DNA of 64,000 nucleotides, from assembly GCF_001927245.1 (NCBI RefSeq), contig NZ_MJUX01000007.1:62001-126000 (forward strand), read 5' to 3'. The position numbers were made by a program, and so were the translations under genes. Below are positions 28,584 through 37,146 of the stretch, one piece after another. This DNA comes from Acuticoccus yangtzensis. GTDB taxonomy: Bacteria; Pseudomonadota; Alphaproteobacteria; Rhizobiales; Amorphaceae. The notes beneath the pieces are model-generated. The model was not told the DNA's origin and did not search any database. It saw nothing but the letters and a program-made list of their open reading frames with translations. Position 1 is the first letter of the stretch; every line of letters begins with the position of its first letter.

Positions 28584-29429
28584 ATGAAGCTTACCTATTC
28601 TTTGCTGCTGGGTGCGGCTGCGGTGCTTTCGGGGTGTTCGGAGCCGGAATCCACCGTCGATGCGAGCGACGGCGCCGCCTTTCAAGACAGCGTGTCGCAG
28701 ATTAAAGCCGAACTCACCGGCTCTGAGCGCGCGGCCTTCGGCGATGCTCTCTTCACGCTCAGCTTCCCGCAGTCCGGCGCGGCGGACGCCATCGGCGCGG
28801 CGGAGAAGTTCTCCGCCCTCGCGCGCAATCCCGACGCGCTGGTGGCACGGCTCGGCCCCAAGCTGGACGGGATGACGGCCGACGAGGTCATCGCCGCGGC
28901 GCGCGACTACAAGCTGAACTCCCTCGACAGCGAACTCGGCCGCCTCAACTCCGAGGTGGAGAAGTGGGCCGGCTACGCCAACTCGGCGACGACGATCCTG
29001 TCCGCCTTCACCATCCGGTCGCCGCGCTATTATTGGCGCCAGAACGACATGGTGGACCGGGCCGTGATCGACTTCGAGATCGTCAACAACAGCCCGATCG
29101 CGGTGAAGAGGATCGTCCTGCTCGGCAACCTGCAGTCGCCGGGGCGCGAGATCCCGTGGGCCAACGGCACCTTCAGCTACACCTTTCCGGGCGGGCTGGA
29201 GCCGGGGGAGAGCCAGCGGCTGAAGCTGATGGCGGGCGCTTTCGGGGCCTGGTCGCAGGAGAAATTGCGCGACATGGACGAGGCCGAATTGTCCCTGTCG
29301 CTGATAAACGTGCGCGATGCGCACGACACACCCCTCGTCCCACCCGAGGTGGAGCGGCTGGACGAGATGCGCCAGCAGATCGCCGCGTTGACGGCCGAAC
29401 GCGATGCGTTGACCTCGGCGCAGTGGTGA
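28584..29429 (+). CDS. Putative lipoprotein, DUF6694-like
   Basis: A 281-residue exported lipoprotein of unknown role. The signal peptide ends in the lipobox VLSGC (Cys near residue 18). The middle is helical, with a heptad-like stretch LNSLDSELGRLNSEVEKW around residues 110-130, followed by a beta-rich part (AVIDFEIVNNSPIAVKRIVLLG) typical of immunoglobulin-like or LEA-like folds, and a C-terminal coiled coil (RLDEMRQQIAALTAERDALT). It resembles proteins labelled DUF6694, but I hold that loosely. It follows ettA after a palindrome and is convergent with the pentapeptide gene, 64 nt away. Confidence 0.75.
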   Translation: MKLTYSLLLGAAAVLSGCSEPESTVDASDGAAFQDSVSQIKAELTGSERAAFGDALFTLSFPQSGAADAIGAAEKFSALARNPDALVARLGPKLDGMTADEVIAAARDYKLNSLDSELGRLNSEVEKWAGYANSATTILSAFTIRSPRYYWRQNDMVDRAVIDFEIVNNSPIAVKRIVLLGNLQSPGREIPWANGTFSYTFPGGLEPGESQRLKLMAGAFGAWSQEKLRDMDEAELSLSLINVRDAHDTPLVPPEVERLDEMRQQIAALTAERDALTSAQW

Positions 29430-29493
29430 CGCGGCGCCGCGCGGGGGTGAGATCCGTCCGGCGCAGCGCCCTTCCGCCGGTCCGCGCGGCGGC

Positions 29494-30309
29494 TCAGTCC
29501 GGTGCCGTATCGTCGGCGGTGCAGGGGCGGATCGTATAGCCCCTCGGCAGCTTCGTCGCCGCATCGCCGCAGGCGCGGGCGAGGCCGTCTTCGGACAGGC
29601 CGCGCACGTCGCTGAGGTCGGCGCCCGAGAGGTTGGTGCGGCGAAGGAGCGCTCCCTCCAGCATGGCGCCCGACAGGTTGGCGCCGGTGAGGTTGGCGCT
29701 GCTGAGCCGTGCCGCTTCCATATGCGCACCGGAAAGATCGGCGCCACGCAGATCGGCGCGGTCAAGGTCGACGAGTTCCATCGTCGCGTCGCTGAAGTTG
29801 GCGCCGCGCGCGTCCACCCGCTCCAGATCGGCGTTGCCGAGCTGGGTGCCGGAGAAGTCCGCCCCCACGATCATCGCGCGGCGCAACAAAATGCCGCGAA
29901 GGTCCGCATTCTCGAAGCTGGCCTCCGACGCGTCTACGGTTTCAAGATCGGCGTCTCTGAGGTCGGCATCGCGGAAGGAGGCGCCGCGCAGCATCGCCTT
30001 TTCGAGATCGACGTCCCGCATCGAGGCCTTGTTGAAGCTGGCACCGGTGAGGTCGGTCTTCTCCATCTCGGTGCGCTGCAACGATGCGCCCGCGAAGTCG
30101 GCCCCCGGCAGAACCGCGCCCTTCAGGTCCGCCTCACGCAGATTGGCGCCTTTGAATTTGGCGTTCTCGATGCGCAGGTCGCGCAGGCTTTCCAGAACCA
30201 AACGGCAGTCGGGGCAGCCGCCGGCCTCCTGGATCTTCTGGGATGACGCAGCGCCGGCCGCGCCGGTGGCAAGGACGATCAGACTGGCCAGCACCATTCC
30301 GCGGATCAT
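29494..30309 (-). CDS. Exported pentapeptide-repeat protein
   Basis: A 271-residue protein with an N-terminal signal peptide (MVLASLIVLATGAAGAASS) and a CPDC motif just after it, then about 37 pentapeptide repeats of the A(D/N)LXX type from about residue 50 to 235. These repeats stack into a right-handed quadrilateral beta-helix. The tail GLARACGDAATKLPRGYTIRPC is a segment often found capping such proteins. Most studied pentapeptide proteins are cytoplasmic gyrase mimics; this one is predicted to be periplasmic, so that role is unlikely. Substrate or partner is unknown. It is convergent with the lipoprotein gene. Confidence 0.88.
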   Translation of the reverse strand: MIRGMVLASLIVLATGAAGAASSQKIQEAGGCPDCRLVLESLRDLRIENAKFKGANLREADLKGAVLPGADFAGASLQRTEMEKTDLTGASFNKASMRDVDLEKAMLRGASFRDADLRDADLETVDASEASFENADLRGILLRRAMIVGADFSGTQLGNADLERVDARGANFSDATMELVDLDRADLRGADLSGAHMEAARLSSANLTGANLSGAMLEGALLRRTNLSGADLSDVRGLSEDGLARACGDAATKLPRGYTIRPCTADDTAPD

Positions 30310-30585
30310 GCCCGTGTTCCTTCAATTCGACAGCTCTTCATATTGCGCCATTTTCGGCGGAAGCAACGGCGCAAGACGGGCGTGACGATAGGCACGGGAG
30401 GCGCCCTCCAGGCTGTGCTCGCCCGCCTCCCCGGCAAACGGGCGATTTCGCGGGGCGGCCTGTGGTGACGGGCGCGGCGGCTGCGGCTGATGTCACGCCG
30501 GTTTGACGCGGCGTCATCGACACGGCACCAAGCCCGTCGGGCCGTGCGGACGGTGCGGCCCGAGAGAGTGTGTGAAGGAACCACG

Positions 30586-31416
30586 ATGGACCAACGAATC
30601 GACGCAACCGCAGCGCAGGATCCGATTGCCGCACGTTATGGCGGTCAGGCGGTCCCCTCCCCGCTCGCCGCGCTGCCGGACCTTCTCCTCTCCCATCGCT
30701 CAGTGCGCGCCTTCAGCGCCGAGCCGGTGCCCGAAGGGACCGTCGAGGCGATGGTGGCGGCGGCGCAGTCGGCTTCGACCTCGTCCAACCTGCAGACGTG
30801 GAGCGTCGTCGCGGTGGAGGATCAGGCGCGGCGCGATGCGCTGGCCAAGTGCGCCAACTCCCAGGCCTATGTCAGTCAGGCCCCGCTGCAGATGGTGTGG
30901 CTCGCCGACCTTTCGCGCCTGTGGGACGCGGCCGAGACGCACGGCATCGCCGCCGAGGGGACCGATTATCTGGAGATGTTCCTCGTCGGCGCGATCGACG
31001 CGGCGCTGGCGGCACAGAGCGCGGCGCTGGCCGCCGAGGCGCTGGGGCTCGGCATCTGCTACATCGGTGCGATGCGCAACAAGCCGCGCGAGGTGGCAGA
31101 GATCCTCGGCCTGCCGCCGCGGGTGATGGCCGTGTTCGGCATGTGCGTGGGGCATCCCGATCCGGCGCGTGCGGCGGCGGTGAAGCCGCGGCTCGGCCAG
31201 TCCGGCGTCCTCTTCCGCGAGACCTATGACGCTGCCGCGGTGCCGCCCGCCGTGGCCGCCTACGATGCGGCGCAGGCCCGCTTCTACGAGAGCCAGGGGA
31301 TGGAGCGGCCGGCCTGGTCGAAGCACAGCGCCGACCGGGTCGCGGGTCCGCAATCGCTCAGCGGTCGGCACACGCTGGCCGAGACGCTGCGGGCGATGGG
31401 GTTCGCCCTCAAGTGA
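30586..31416 (+). CDS. NADPH-dependent nitroreductase-family oxidoreductase (NfsA-like)
   Basis: A 276-residue FMN-dependent oxidoreductase. SHRSVRAFSAEPVPEGTVEAMVAAAQSASTS contains the FMN-binding RSVR and the QSA(S/P)TSSN motif of the NfsA/FRP group, and the middle has GLGICYIGAMRNKP. Members reduce nitroaromatics, quinones or flavins with two electrons. ATG at 30586 is selected because AAGGA lies eight bases upstream; the frame is open earlier but only into Arg-rich sequence. Its last eight bases overlap the end of the convergent small exported protein gene. Confidence 0.88.
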   Translation: MDQRIDATAAQDPIAARYGGQAVPSPLAALPDLLLSHRSVRAFSAEPVPEGTVEAMVAAAQSASTSSNLQTWSVVAVEDQARRDALAKCANSQAYVSQAPLQMVWLADLSRLWDAAETHGIAAEGTDYLEMFLVGAIDAALAAQSAALAAEALGLGICYIGAMRNKPREVAEILGLPPRVMAVFGMCVGHPDPARAAAVKPRLGQSGVLFRETYDAAAVPPAVAAYDAAQARFYESQGMERPAWSKHSADRVAGPQSLSGRHTLAETLRAMGFALK

Positions 31417-31942
31417 GGGCGGCGCCGCCTCCGGGCCGTCCGGCGAGCTGGTTGCCGGGGCAGGTCGGTTCCTCGTCGCTGCGCCAGAAGCGCGAGTCCC
31501 AGCCGATGCCGACCATGCGCTGATAGTAGCCGACGGCGGGGAAGCCCTGCCCTTCGGCGATGTACATGTCGTAGCAGTTGGCAGAGCGCTGCCAGACGCG
31601 GAAGCAGCCGGTGTCGATCGGCACCGGATAGGCGAAGCAGATGAATTCGTCCCGCAGCTCGTACTCGCCGGGGGTTTCGGAGTTCTGATCGCGGTAGAAG
31701 GTCGTCATGTCGGCCTTCAGCTCCTCGGAGAAGGCCTCGCCGTTGTTGTAGACGCCCTCGATCTTGAAGCCGACGAAACGGTCGCGCATCTCGCCCGCGT
31801 CGAGGGCGTGCCAGGCTTCGGCGGTTCCGTTTTCGGCGGCGGCGAAGGGCGCGAGGGGCAGGCCGGCGGCCAAGGCGAGCACGGTGCAGAAAGCGGCCGT
31901 GCGCCGCGCTCTGCCCGTTCGGCGGATGTCAGGTGAGGTCAT
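31409..31942 (-). CDS. Small exported protein of unknown function
   Basis: A 177-residue protein with an N-terminal signal peptide (about residues 15-38, ending PFAAAENG). The mature part has a pattern seen in several small alphaproteobacterial exported proteins: YELRDEFICFAYP followed by TGCFRVWQRSANCYDMY, with four cysteines that could form disulfides. I do not recognise a named family. ATG at 31942 is chosen because it places the signal peptide correctly; 27 further codons are open upstream. It overlaps the convergent nitroreductase gene by eight bases. Confidence 0.7.
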   Translation of the reverse strand: MTSPDIRRTGRARRTAAFCTVLALAAGLPLAPFAAAENGTAEAWHALDAGEMRDRFVGFKIEGVYNNGEAFSEELKADMTTFYRDQNSETPGEYELRDEFICFAYPVPIDTGCFRVWQRSANCYDMYIAEGQGFPAVGYYQRMVGIGWDSRFWRSDEEPTCPGNQLAGRPGGGAALT

Positions 31943-32098
31943 GTCGCCTGTTCCATTGGGATCGCCGGACGCGGGAAATCCCGGCCCTTCGGATCTGTGG
32001 GCGATGAATGTCCGATCCGGCACCGAAGATCAAATCGGGCGAAGGGCGGCCGGCGCGCACGGACCCGCGCGGGTTCCGTGCGCGGGCCGGAGGAGGCC

Positions 32099-34549
32099 TC
32101 AGTAGAGGCCGCCGGTGCCGGAGAGGACCGCCCGCTCGGACTCGCGCGTGATGCGGCGCGGGGCGGGCTGGTTGTCGTTCAGGCCGATGATGGAGAAGGT
32201 GTCGCCGGGCGCCGTTCCGGGCTTGAAGGCCTCGAGGATGACGTTCGGGCCCGACCCGGAGGTGCGCTGCCCCGTCACGCGGTCGACGGGGATCAGCTTG
32301 ATCCCCTCCGGCACGCGGAAGTCCACCGGCGGCGTGTCGGCGAGGGCGTGCTGCATGAAGTCGAGGAAGATGGGCGCGGACATCTGCCCGCCGGTGGCGC
32401 CGCGACCCATCGGCTTGGGGTCGTCGTAGCCGATGAAGACGCCGGCGACGAGGTCGGGCGTGAAGCCGACGAACCAGGCGTCCTTCTCCTCGTTGGTGGT
32501 GCCGGTCTTGCCGGCGACCGGGCGGCCGAGGGCGCGCACGCGGGTGGCGGTGCCGCGTTGGACGACGCCTTCCATGATCGAGGTGATCTGGTAGGCGGTC
32601 ATCGGGTCGAGCACATATTCGCGCTCGTCGACGACCTCGGGCGCGGCCTGATCGTGCCAGTCGCGCGCGACGCAGCCGTCGCAGCGGCGGTTGTCGTGCT
32701 TGAAGACGGTGCGGCCGTGGCGGTCCTGGATGCGGTCGATCAAGGTCGGCTGGATGCGCTGGCCGCCGTTGGCGATGATCGAATAGGCGCCGACGAGCCG
32801 CATCACGGTGGTCTCGCCCGCGCCGAGCGCCATCGGCAGATATTGGCCGAGGTCGTCGTAGATGCCGAAGCGCTCGGCATATTCGGCGACGAGCGGCATC
32901 CCCATGTCCTTGGCGAGGCGCACGGTCATGAGGTTGCGCGAGCGTTCGACGCCCATTCGCAAAGTCGACGGGCCGGCCGACTTGCCGCCGTAATTCTTCG
33001 GCCGCCAGACCTCCCGGCCGACGACGATCTCGATCGGCGCGTCCATGATGATGGAGGACGGGGTGTAGCCGTTGTCGAGCGCGGCGGCGTAGACGAAGGG
33101 CTTGAAGGACGATCCCGGCTGGCGCAGCGCCTGGGTGGCGCGGTTGAACTCGGAGAAGTCGTAGGAGAAGCCGCCGACGAGCGCCTTCACGCGGCCGGTG
33201 TGCGGGTCCATGGCGAGGAGAGCGCCCTGGATCGCGGGCACCTGGCGCAGCACCCACTGCCCGTCGACCTGTTCGACATAGACCGCATCGCCCCGGCTGA
33301 GGACGTTGGCCATGCGGCTTGTGGCTGCGCCCTGCTTGGTGCGGCTCCACGGGACGCCGGCGGTGGTGAGGGCGATCTGCTGGCGCTCGGTCGTGAGTGC
33401 ACCCCAGACGTCGCGCGGCGGCTGAAGGCCGAGGATCGCCTCGTTGCCGCTGACCGAAAGGACGATGGCGACCTTCCACTCCGGCACGTCGAACAGGCCG
33501 TCGACGGTGCCGATCTTCGGGCCCCAGTCCTCACCGGCGGCAAGGTCCAGGGTGGTGACGGGGCCGCCCCACGAGCCCTTCTGGCGGTCGATCCTGAGGA
33601 GGCCGTCCATCAGCGCGCGGCGGGCCATGAGCTGAAGCTGGGGGTCCAGCGACGTGCGCACGGAGAGGCCGCCTTCGTAGAGGGTCTTGCGGCCGTACAT
33701 GGAGATCAGCTCGCGGCGGACCTCCTCGGCGAAATAGTCCGACCCGGAGAGGAAGCGGTTGCGCTCGCGCGGGTTGACCTTCAGCGGCTCGGCCTTGGCC
33801 TGGCGCACCTCTTCGGGCGTCGCCGCGCCGTCCAACATCATGCGGTCGAGCACCCAGTTGCGCCGCTCGATGGCGCGGTCGGTGAAGCGGAACGGGTGGT
33901 AGTTGTTGGGCGCCTTGGGGAGCGCGGCGAGGTAGGCCGTCTCGGCCAAGGTCAGCTCGTGGACGGATTTGTCGAAATAGACGAGCGAGGCGGCGGCGAC
34001 GCCGTAGGCGCCGAGGCCGAGATAGATCTCGTTCAGGTAACGCTCGAGGATCTCGTCCTTGGAGAAGGCGGCCTCGATCCTGAGCGACAGGATCGCCTCC
34101 TTGATCTTGCGCTCATAGCTCACCTCGTTGGTGAGGAGGAAGTTCTTCGCCACCTGTTGGGTGATGGTGGACGCGCCGACGGGACGGGCGTCACTGCCGC
34201 GGTTCTTCAGGTTGGTGACGAGGGCGCGGAAGATCGCCTGCGGGTCGACGCCGGCGTGCTCGTAGAAGCCGGAATCCTCGGCGGACAGGAAGGCGTTGCG
34301 GATGCGCACCGGAATCGCCTGGATCGGCAGGAAAAGGCGGCGCTTTTCGGCATATTCGGCGACGAGCGAGCCGTCGTCGGCGTGGATGCGGGTCATCACC
34401 TCCGGCTCGTAGTTGCGCAGCACGTTGACGCTGGGCAGCGTCCCCGAGATTTGCGCGATATAGATGCCGATTCCCGCCGCGACGATCAGGCCGAGCACCG
34501 ACCCGAGCGAGAACAGGAAGCCGAAGAAGCCGACGAAAAATCTAAACAC
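32099..34549 (-). CDS. mrcA: Penicillin-binding protein 1A (bifunctional transglycosylase/transpeptidase)
   Basis: An 816-residue class A PBP that polymerises and cross-links peptidoglycan. It has an N-terminal membrane anchor (FFVGFFGFLFSLGSVLGLIVAAG), a GT51 domain with the catalytic-Glu motif SAEDSGFYEHAGVD and GASTITQQVAKNFLL, an OB-like domain around residues 290-390, and a transpeptidase domain with SSFK (Ser near 480), SRN and KTGTTN motifs. Its length and the upstream amidase are typical of Hyphomicrobiales. A 12-bp hairpin with one wobble pair (34581-34612) lies in its leader. Confidence 0.97.
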   Translation of the reverse strand: MFRFFVGFFGFLFSLGSVLGLIVAAGIGIYIAQISGTLPSVNVLRNYEPEVMTRIHADDGSLVAEYAEKRRLFLPIQAIPVRIRNAFLSAEDSGFYEHAGVDPQAIFRALVTNLKNRGSDARPVGASTITQQVAKNFLLTNEVSYERKIKEAILSLRIEAAFSKDEILERYLNEIYLGLGAYGVAAASLVYFDKSVHELTLAETAYLAALPKAPNNYHPFRFTDRAIERRNWVLDRMMLDGAATPEEVRQAKAEPLKVNPRERNRFLSGSDYFAEEVRRELISMYGRKTLYEGGLSVRTSLDPQLQLMARRALMDGLLRIDRQKGSWGGPVTTLDLAAGEDWGPKIGTVDGLFDVPEWKVAIVLSVSGNEAILGLQPPRDVWGALTTERQQIALTTAGVPWSRTKQGAATSRMANVLSRGDAVYVEQVDGQWVLRQVPAIQGALLAMDPHTGRVKALVGGFSYDFSEFNRATQALRQPGSSFKPFVYAAALDNGYTPSSIIMDAPIEIVVGREVWRPKNYGGKSAGPSTLRMGVERSRNLMTVRLAKDMGMPLVAEYAERFGIYDDLGQYLPMALGAGETTVMRLVGAYSIIANGGQRIQPTLIDRIQDRHGRTVFKHDNRRCDGCVARDWHDQAAPEVVDEREYVLDPMTAYQITSIMEGVVQRGTATRVRALGRPVAGKTGTTNEEKDAWFVGFTPDLVAGVFIGYDDPKPMGRGATGGQMSAPIFLDFMQHALADTPPVDFRVPEGIKLIPVDRVTGQRTSGSGPNVILEAFKPGTAPGDTFSIIGLNDNQPAPRRITRESERAVLSGTGGLY

Positions 34550-34580
34550 GTATTACGCGCCTCCGGAGCATGGGACTCGC

Positions 34581-34612
34581 GAGCGTTGCGGCATCATAAG
34601 GCCGCGACGCTC
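34581..34612. promoter_or_regulatory. Hairpin in the mrcA leader
   Basis: GAGCGTTGCGGC and GCCGCGACGCTC pair over 12 bp with one G-T wobble and an 8-nt loop. It lies 32 nt upstream of the mrcA ATG, between the amidase and mrcA. No T-run follows, so it is either a weak terminator or a leader structure. Confidence 0.4.
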
Positions 34613-34787
34613 TCATGTCGCCTCACAAGCGACTGAGATGATGTCCGTCACGGTGTTCGAGTTCCCAGGTGCCGTGAGGTAGCAGACGCGGGGGTGCAAT
34701 CTCAAGCGGCGGGTTGCGCCGGTGTCACACCTCGCGCCGGGACGGACGGCTCTTCGATAAAATTGCCACAAGCCTTTTAATTCAACC

Positions 34788-36206
34788 TTATTGCTGGTTT
34801 TCGGCGCGGATGCGCTCCGCCAGCCAGTCGGTGCCGATCGGCGGGTCGAGGCCGAAAAAGTCGGCGACGGCGGCGGCGGCGGCGACCGAAACGGCGTCCT
34901 GCCATGCGGTATCGCTGAGGCGTTCGAAGTCGGCGGTGTTGGTGAGGTAGCCGAGTTCGAACAGGACGGACGGGATGTCGTGCGCCATCAGCACCCGGAA
35001 GCGGGCCGAGCGGTGAGGGTTCGAATTCATGTCCACGCCCGGCGCAAGTGCGCTGATCAGCCGCTCCGCGAAGCTGTGGGAAAAGGCCTTGGTCTCGCGC
35101 CGGAGGAGGTCGGCGAGGATGCCGGAGACCTCCTCCTGGTGGTTCGGCTCGATCGCGCCGGAGACAGAATCCGACAGGTTTTCGCGCGCGGCGATGGCGG
35201 CGGCCTGGGCGTCGGACGGGCGTTCGGAGAGGGTGTAGACGGTGGCGCCGTGCACATAGTCCTGGGGCGCGGCGTCGGCGTGGATGGAGATGAAGAGGTT
35301 GGCCCCGTAGGCGCGCGCCAGGCTGATGCGGCGCGAGAGGGACAGGAAGCTGTCGTCCTCGCGCGTCAGGCGCACGGTGAGGCCGGGGATCGTCCGAAGA
35401 TGGCGTGCGAGCCGCTCGGCGAAGGCCAGCACGATGTCCTTTTCGAGCGCGCCGTCGTGCGCCGATGCGCCGGGGTCGATGCCGCCGTGGCCGGGGTCGA
35501 TGACGACGACGCGGCTGCCGGGCGCACCGTGGGCGGGTTCGGGCGCGTCCTCCGCCTCCGCGGTGGCCGAGACGGCGGCGTAGCCAAAGCGGGTGGCGTT
35601 GACCGGCACGATGTCGAACACGAGGCGGCCGGGGCGCCCGGCGATGGACGGCAGGAAGACGTGGCGCGACAGGAGGGCCGGGCCGTCGAGATCGAAGACG
35701 ATGCGGCCTTCGGTTCCGGTGAGAGCGCCGAAGCGGAAGGCCGTGACGGCCCCTGCGGCAGCCGGCGCGTCGGCAACGTCGAAATCGATCGCGTCGAAGT
35801 CGACGACGAGGCGGGGCGGGCCGTCCACCACGAAGGCGCGGTAACGGGGCTCGGCGGACACGTCGAGGGAGAAGCGCGTTGCACCGGCGACGGTTTCGAG
35901 GGTGATGCGGCTGGCGACCGGAACGGACGCGCCCGCACGCCGGGTGGCGGCCGACGTTCCGGTAGCGGACGTGGCCTGCGGGCTGGCGGCCTGCGTGTTG
36001 GTGGCCTGCGTGGCGGGGCTGTGGTTTTGCGCGGAGGCGGGGGCCGGCGCGGTCACGCCGCAGACGAAGGCGAGCAGCGCCGCGGCGACGAGCGTCGCGC
36101 CCGCCCTCCCCCATCCGCGCGTGGGGCGGCGCTCAGGTCGCGGCGCGACCCGGCGACCGGCTGCGCGCTCGGGCCGTGCCGTGCCGCGCCGTTCTGCGCG
36201 TTCCAT
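34788..36206 (-). CDS. N-acetylmuramoyl-L-alanine amidase (AmiC-type)
   Basis: A 472-residue periplasmic zinc amidase that cuts the bond between MurNAc and L-Ala, mainly at septa. A basic N-terminus and hydrophobic segment (GATLVAAALLAFVCGVTAPAPASA) precede an AMIN domain (about residues 90-215, ITLETVAGATRFSLDV) and an Amidase_3 domain with VVIDPGHGGIDPG, the Glu in GALEKDIVLAF, ISIHADA and the catalytic Glu in VLFELGYLTN. The start is uncertain: ATG 36206 is used, but GTG at 36260 or 36392 stays in frame. mrcA lies downstream, rne is divergent; this is a conserved alphaproteobacterial arrangement. Confidence 0.93.
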   Translation of the reverse strand: MERAERRGTARPERAAGRRVAPRPERRPTRGWGRAGATLVAAALLAFVCGVTAPAPASAQNHSPATQATNTQAASPQATSATGTSAATRRAGASVPVASRITLETVAGATRFSLDVSAEPRYRAFVVDGPPRLVVDFDAIDFDVADAPAAAGAVTAFRFGALTGTEGRIVFDLDGPALLSRHVFLPSIAGRPGRLVFDIVPVNATRFGYAAVSATAEAEDAPEPAHGAPGSRVVVIDPGHGGIDPGASAHDGALEKDIVLAFAERLARHLRTIPGLTVRLTREDDSFLSLSRRISLARAYGANLFISIHADAAPQDYVHGATVYTLSERPSDAQAAAIAARENLSDSVSGAIEPNHQEEVSGILADLLRRETKAFSHSFAERLISALAPGVDMNSNPHRSARFRVLMAHDIPSVLFELGYLTNTADFERLSDTAWQDAVSVAAAAAVADFFGLDPPIGTDWLAERIRAENQQ

Positions 36207-37146
36207 GTCGCGCCGTTCTGCGCTTGCTGAATTGATTTGGAGAAGACGAAGCCTCTTCACAGGATGCCGTCCGGTTCCCATTTGCGTGGCGTGACCGACC
36301 CTGCCGCCGCCTTCCTTGACCGAAGGTGAATAGGCTTGACCGGCGGGGGCGGGCCGCCGATGCTGAGCATCGCCCATCCGGTGGCGCGGCACTCACGTGG
36401 CGGTTCGACCGCCGGAGCGTCGACCGGCGAGTTCTGCCGAAAGGTGGTGCCGCCTGGTGTTGCGCGATTGCAATTCTATTGTGTGCGGCGCGGAATAAGG
36501 CTAGGCTTCTTCAGGGCCGTAGTCGAGTCGGTCCATTTTTCGGGTCCCAGTCGGACAAAGGTCTTTGAGCACCGTTCGCGAGATAAGCCTATCTCAGAAC
36601 CGCACGTTCTCTGACTGTTGATTGTAGGCCTCATAGTTTTCTCCATCCGCCTTGGGGGTTCGGCCGGTTCGGCCACCGCTTCCGGGGATCTCGGATGGTT
36701 TCGAGTATGCGCCACAACATTCCGGTTGTCCGGCGCAGGAGACAACGGGCGGATGCCACGCGAGTGTGATGGTGAGACAGCGGTCGTGCCGATGCCAGGT
36801 CTGGCGTTCGGCTGCCCTGTCCCTGTCTCTGAAGCATGGCGCGCCCGGGCTCTCGCCACGGCTGGTCCCGTCCCCGGAGGACGGTTCGCCCCCAGCCACC
36901 TTTTCCTTTCGTCGCTGTCCAAGCCGCGCCTTATGGCGAACGGGTCTCCCGTCCGCCGCAGCGTGCCGAGCGGGCCAGCCGTGAACGGACGTTACCGCCT
37001 CGCCGCACGCGGCCGGGGCGACATCGTCGGCGCGTGCCACTCTGGCCGGTCCTCGACCCGGACCGCCGCGCCAAAGTCTTTCCTATCATCGGACCGCTCG
37101 AACGCGGTCGGCTGCGGCCGACGCTCGCGGTTCCCGGAGCCCATTC
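36207..37146. other. Amidase/rne divergent region including the long rne leader
   Basis: These 940 bases lack a supportable gene. The stretch 36430-36660 is AT-rich compared with its surroundings and is the best place for promoters; no consensus -35/-10 stands out. A small hairpin GAGATA/TATCTC sits at 36580-36595. If rne transcription starts in the AT-rich part, its leader is 500-700 nt, which would fit autoregulation through the 5' UTR as in other bacteria. Confidence 0.55.

Noticed and set aside
36454-36482. TTGCGC ... TATTGT as an rne promoter
   Set aside because: The spacing is only 11 bp, too short for sigma-70, and no hexamer at the proper distance matches.
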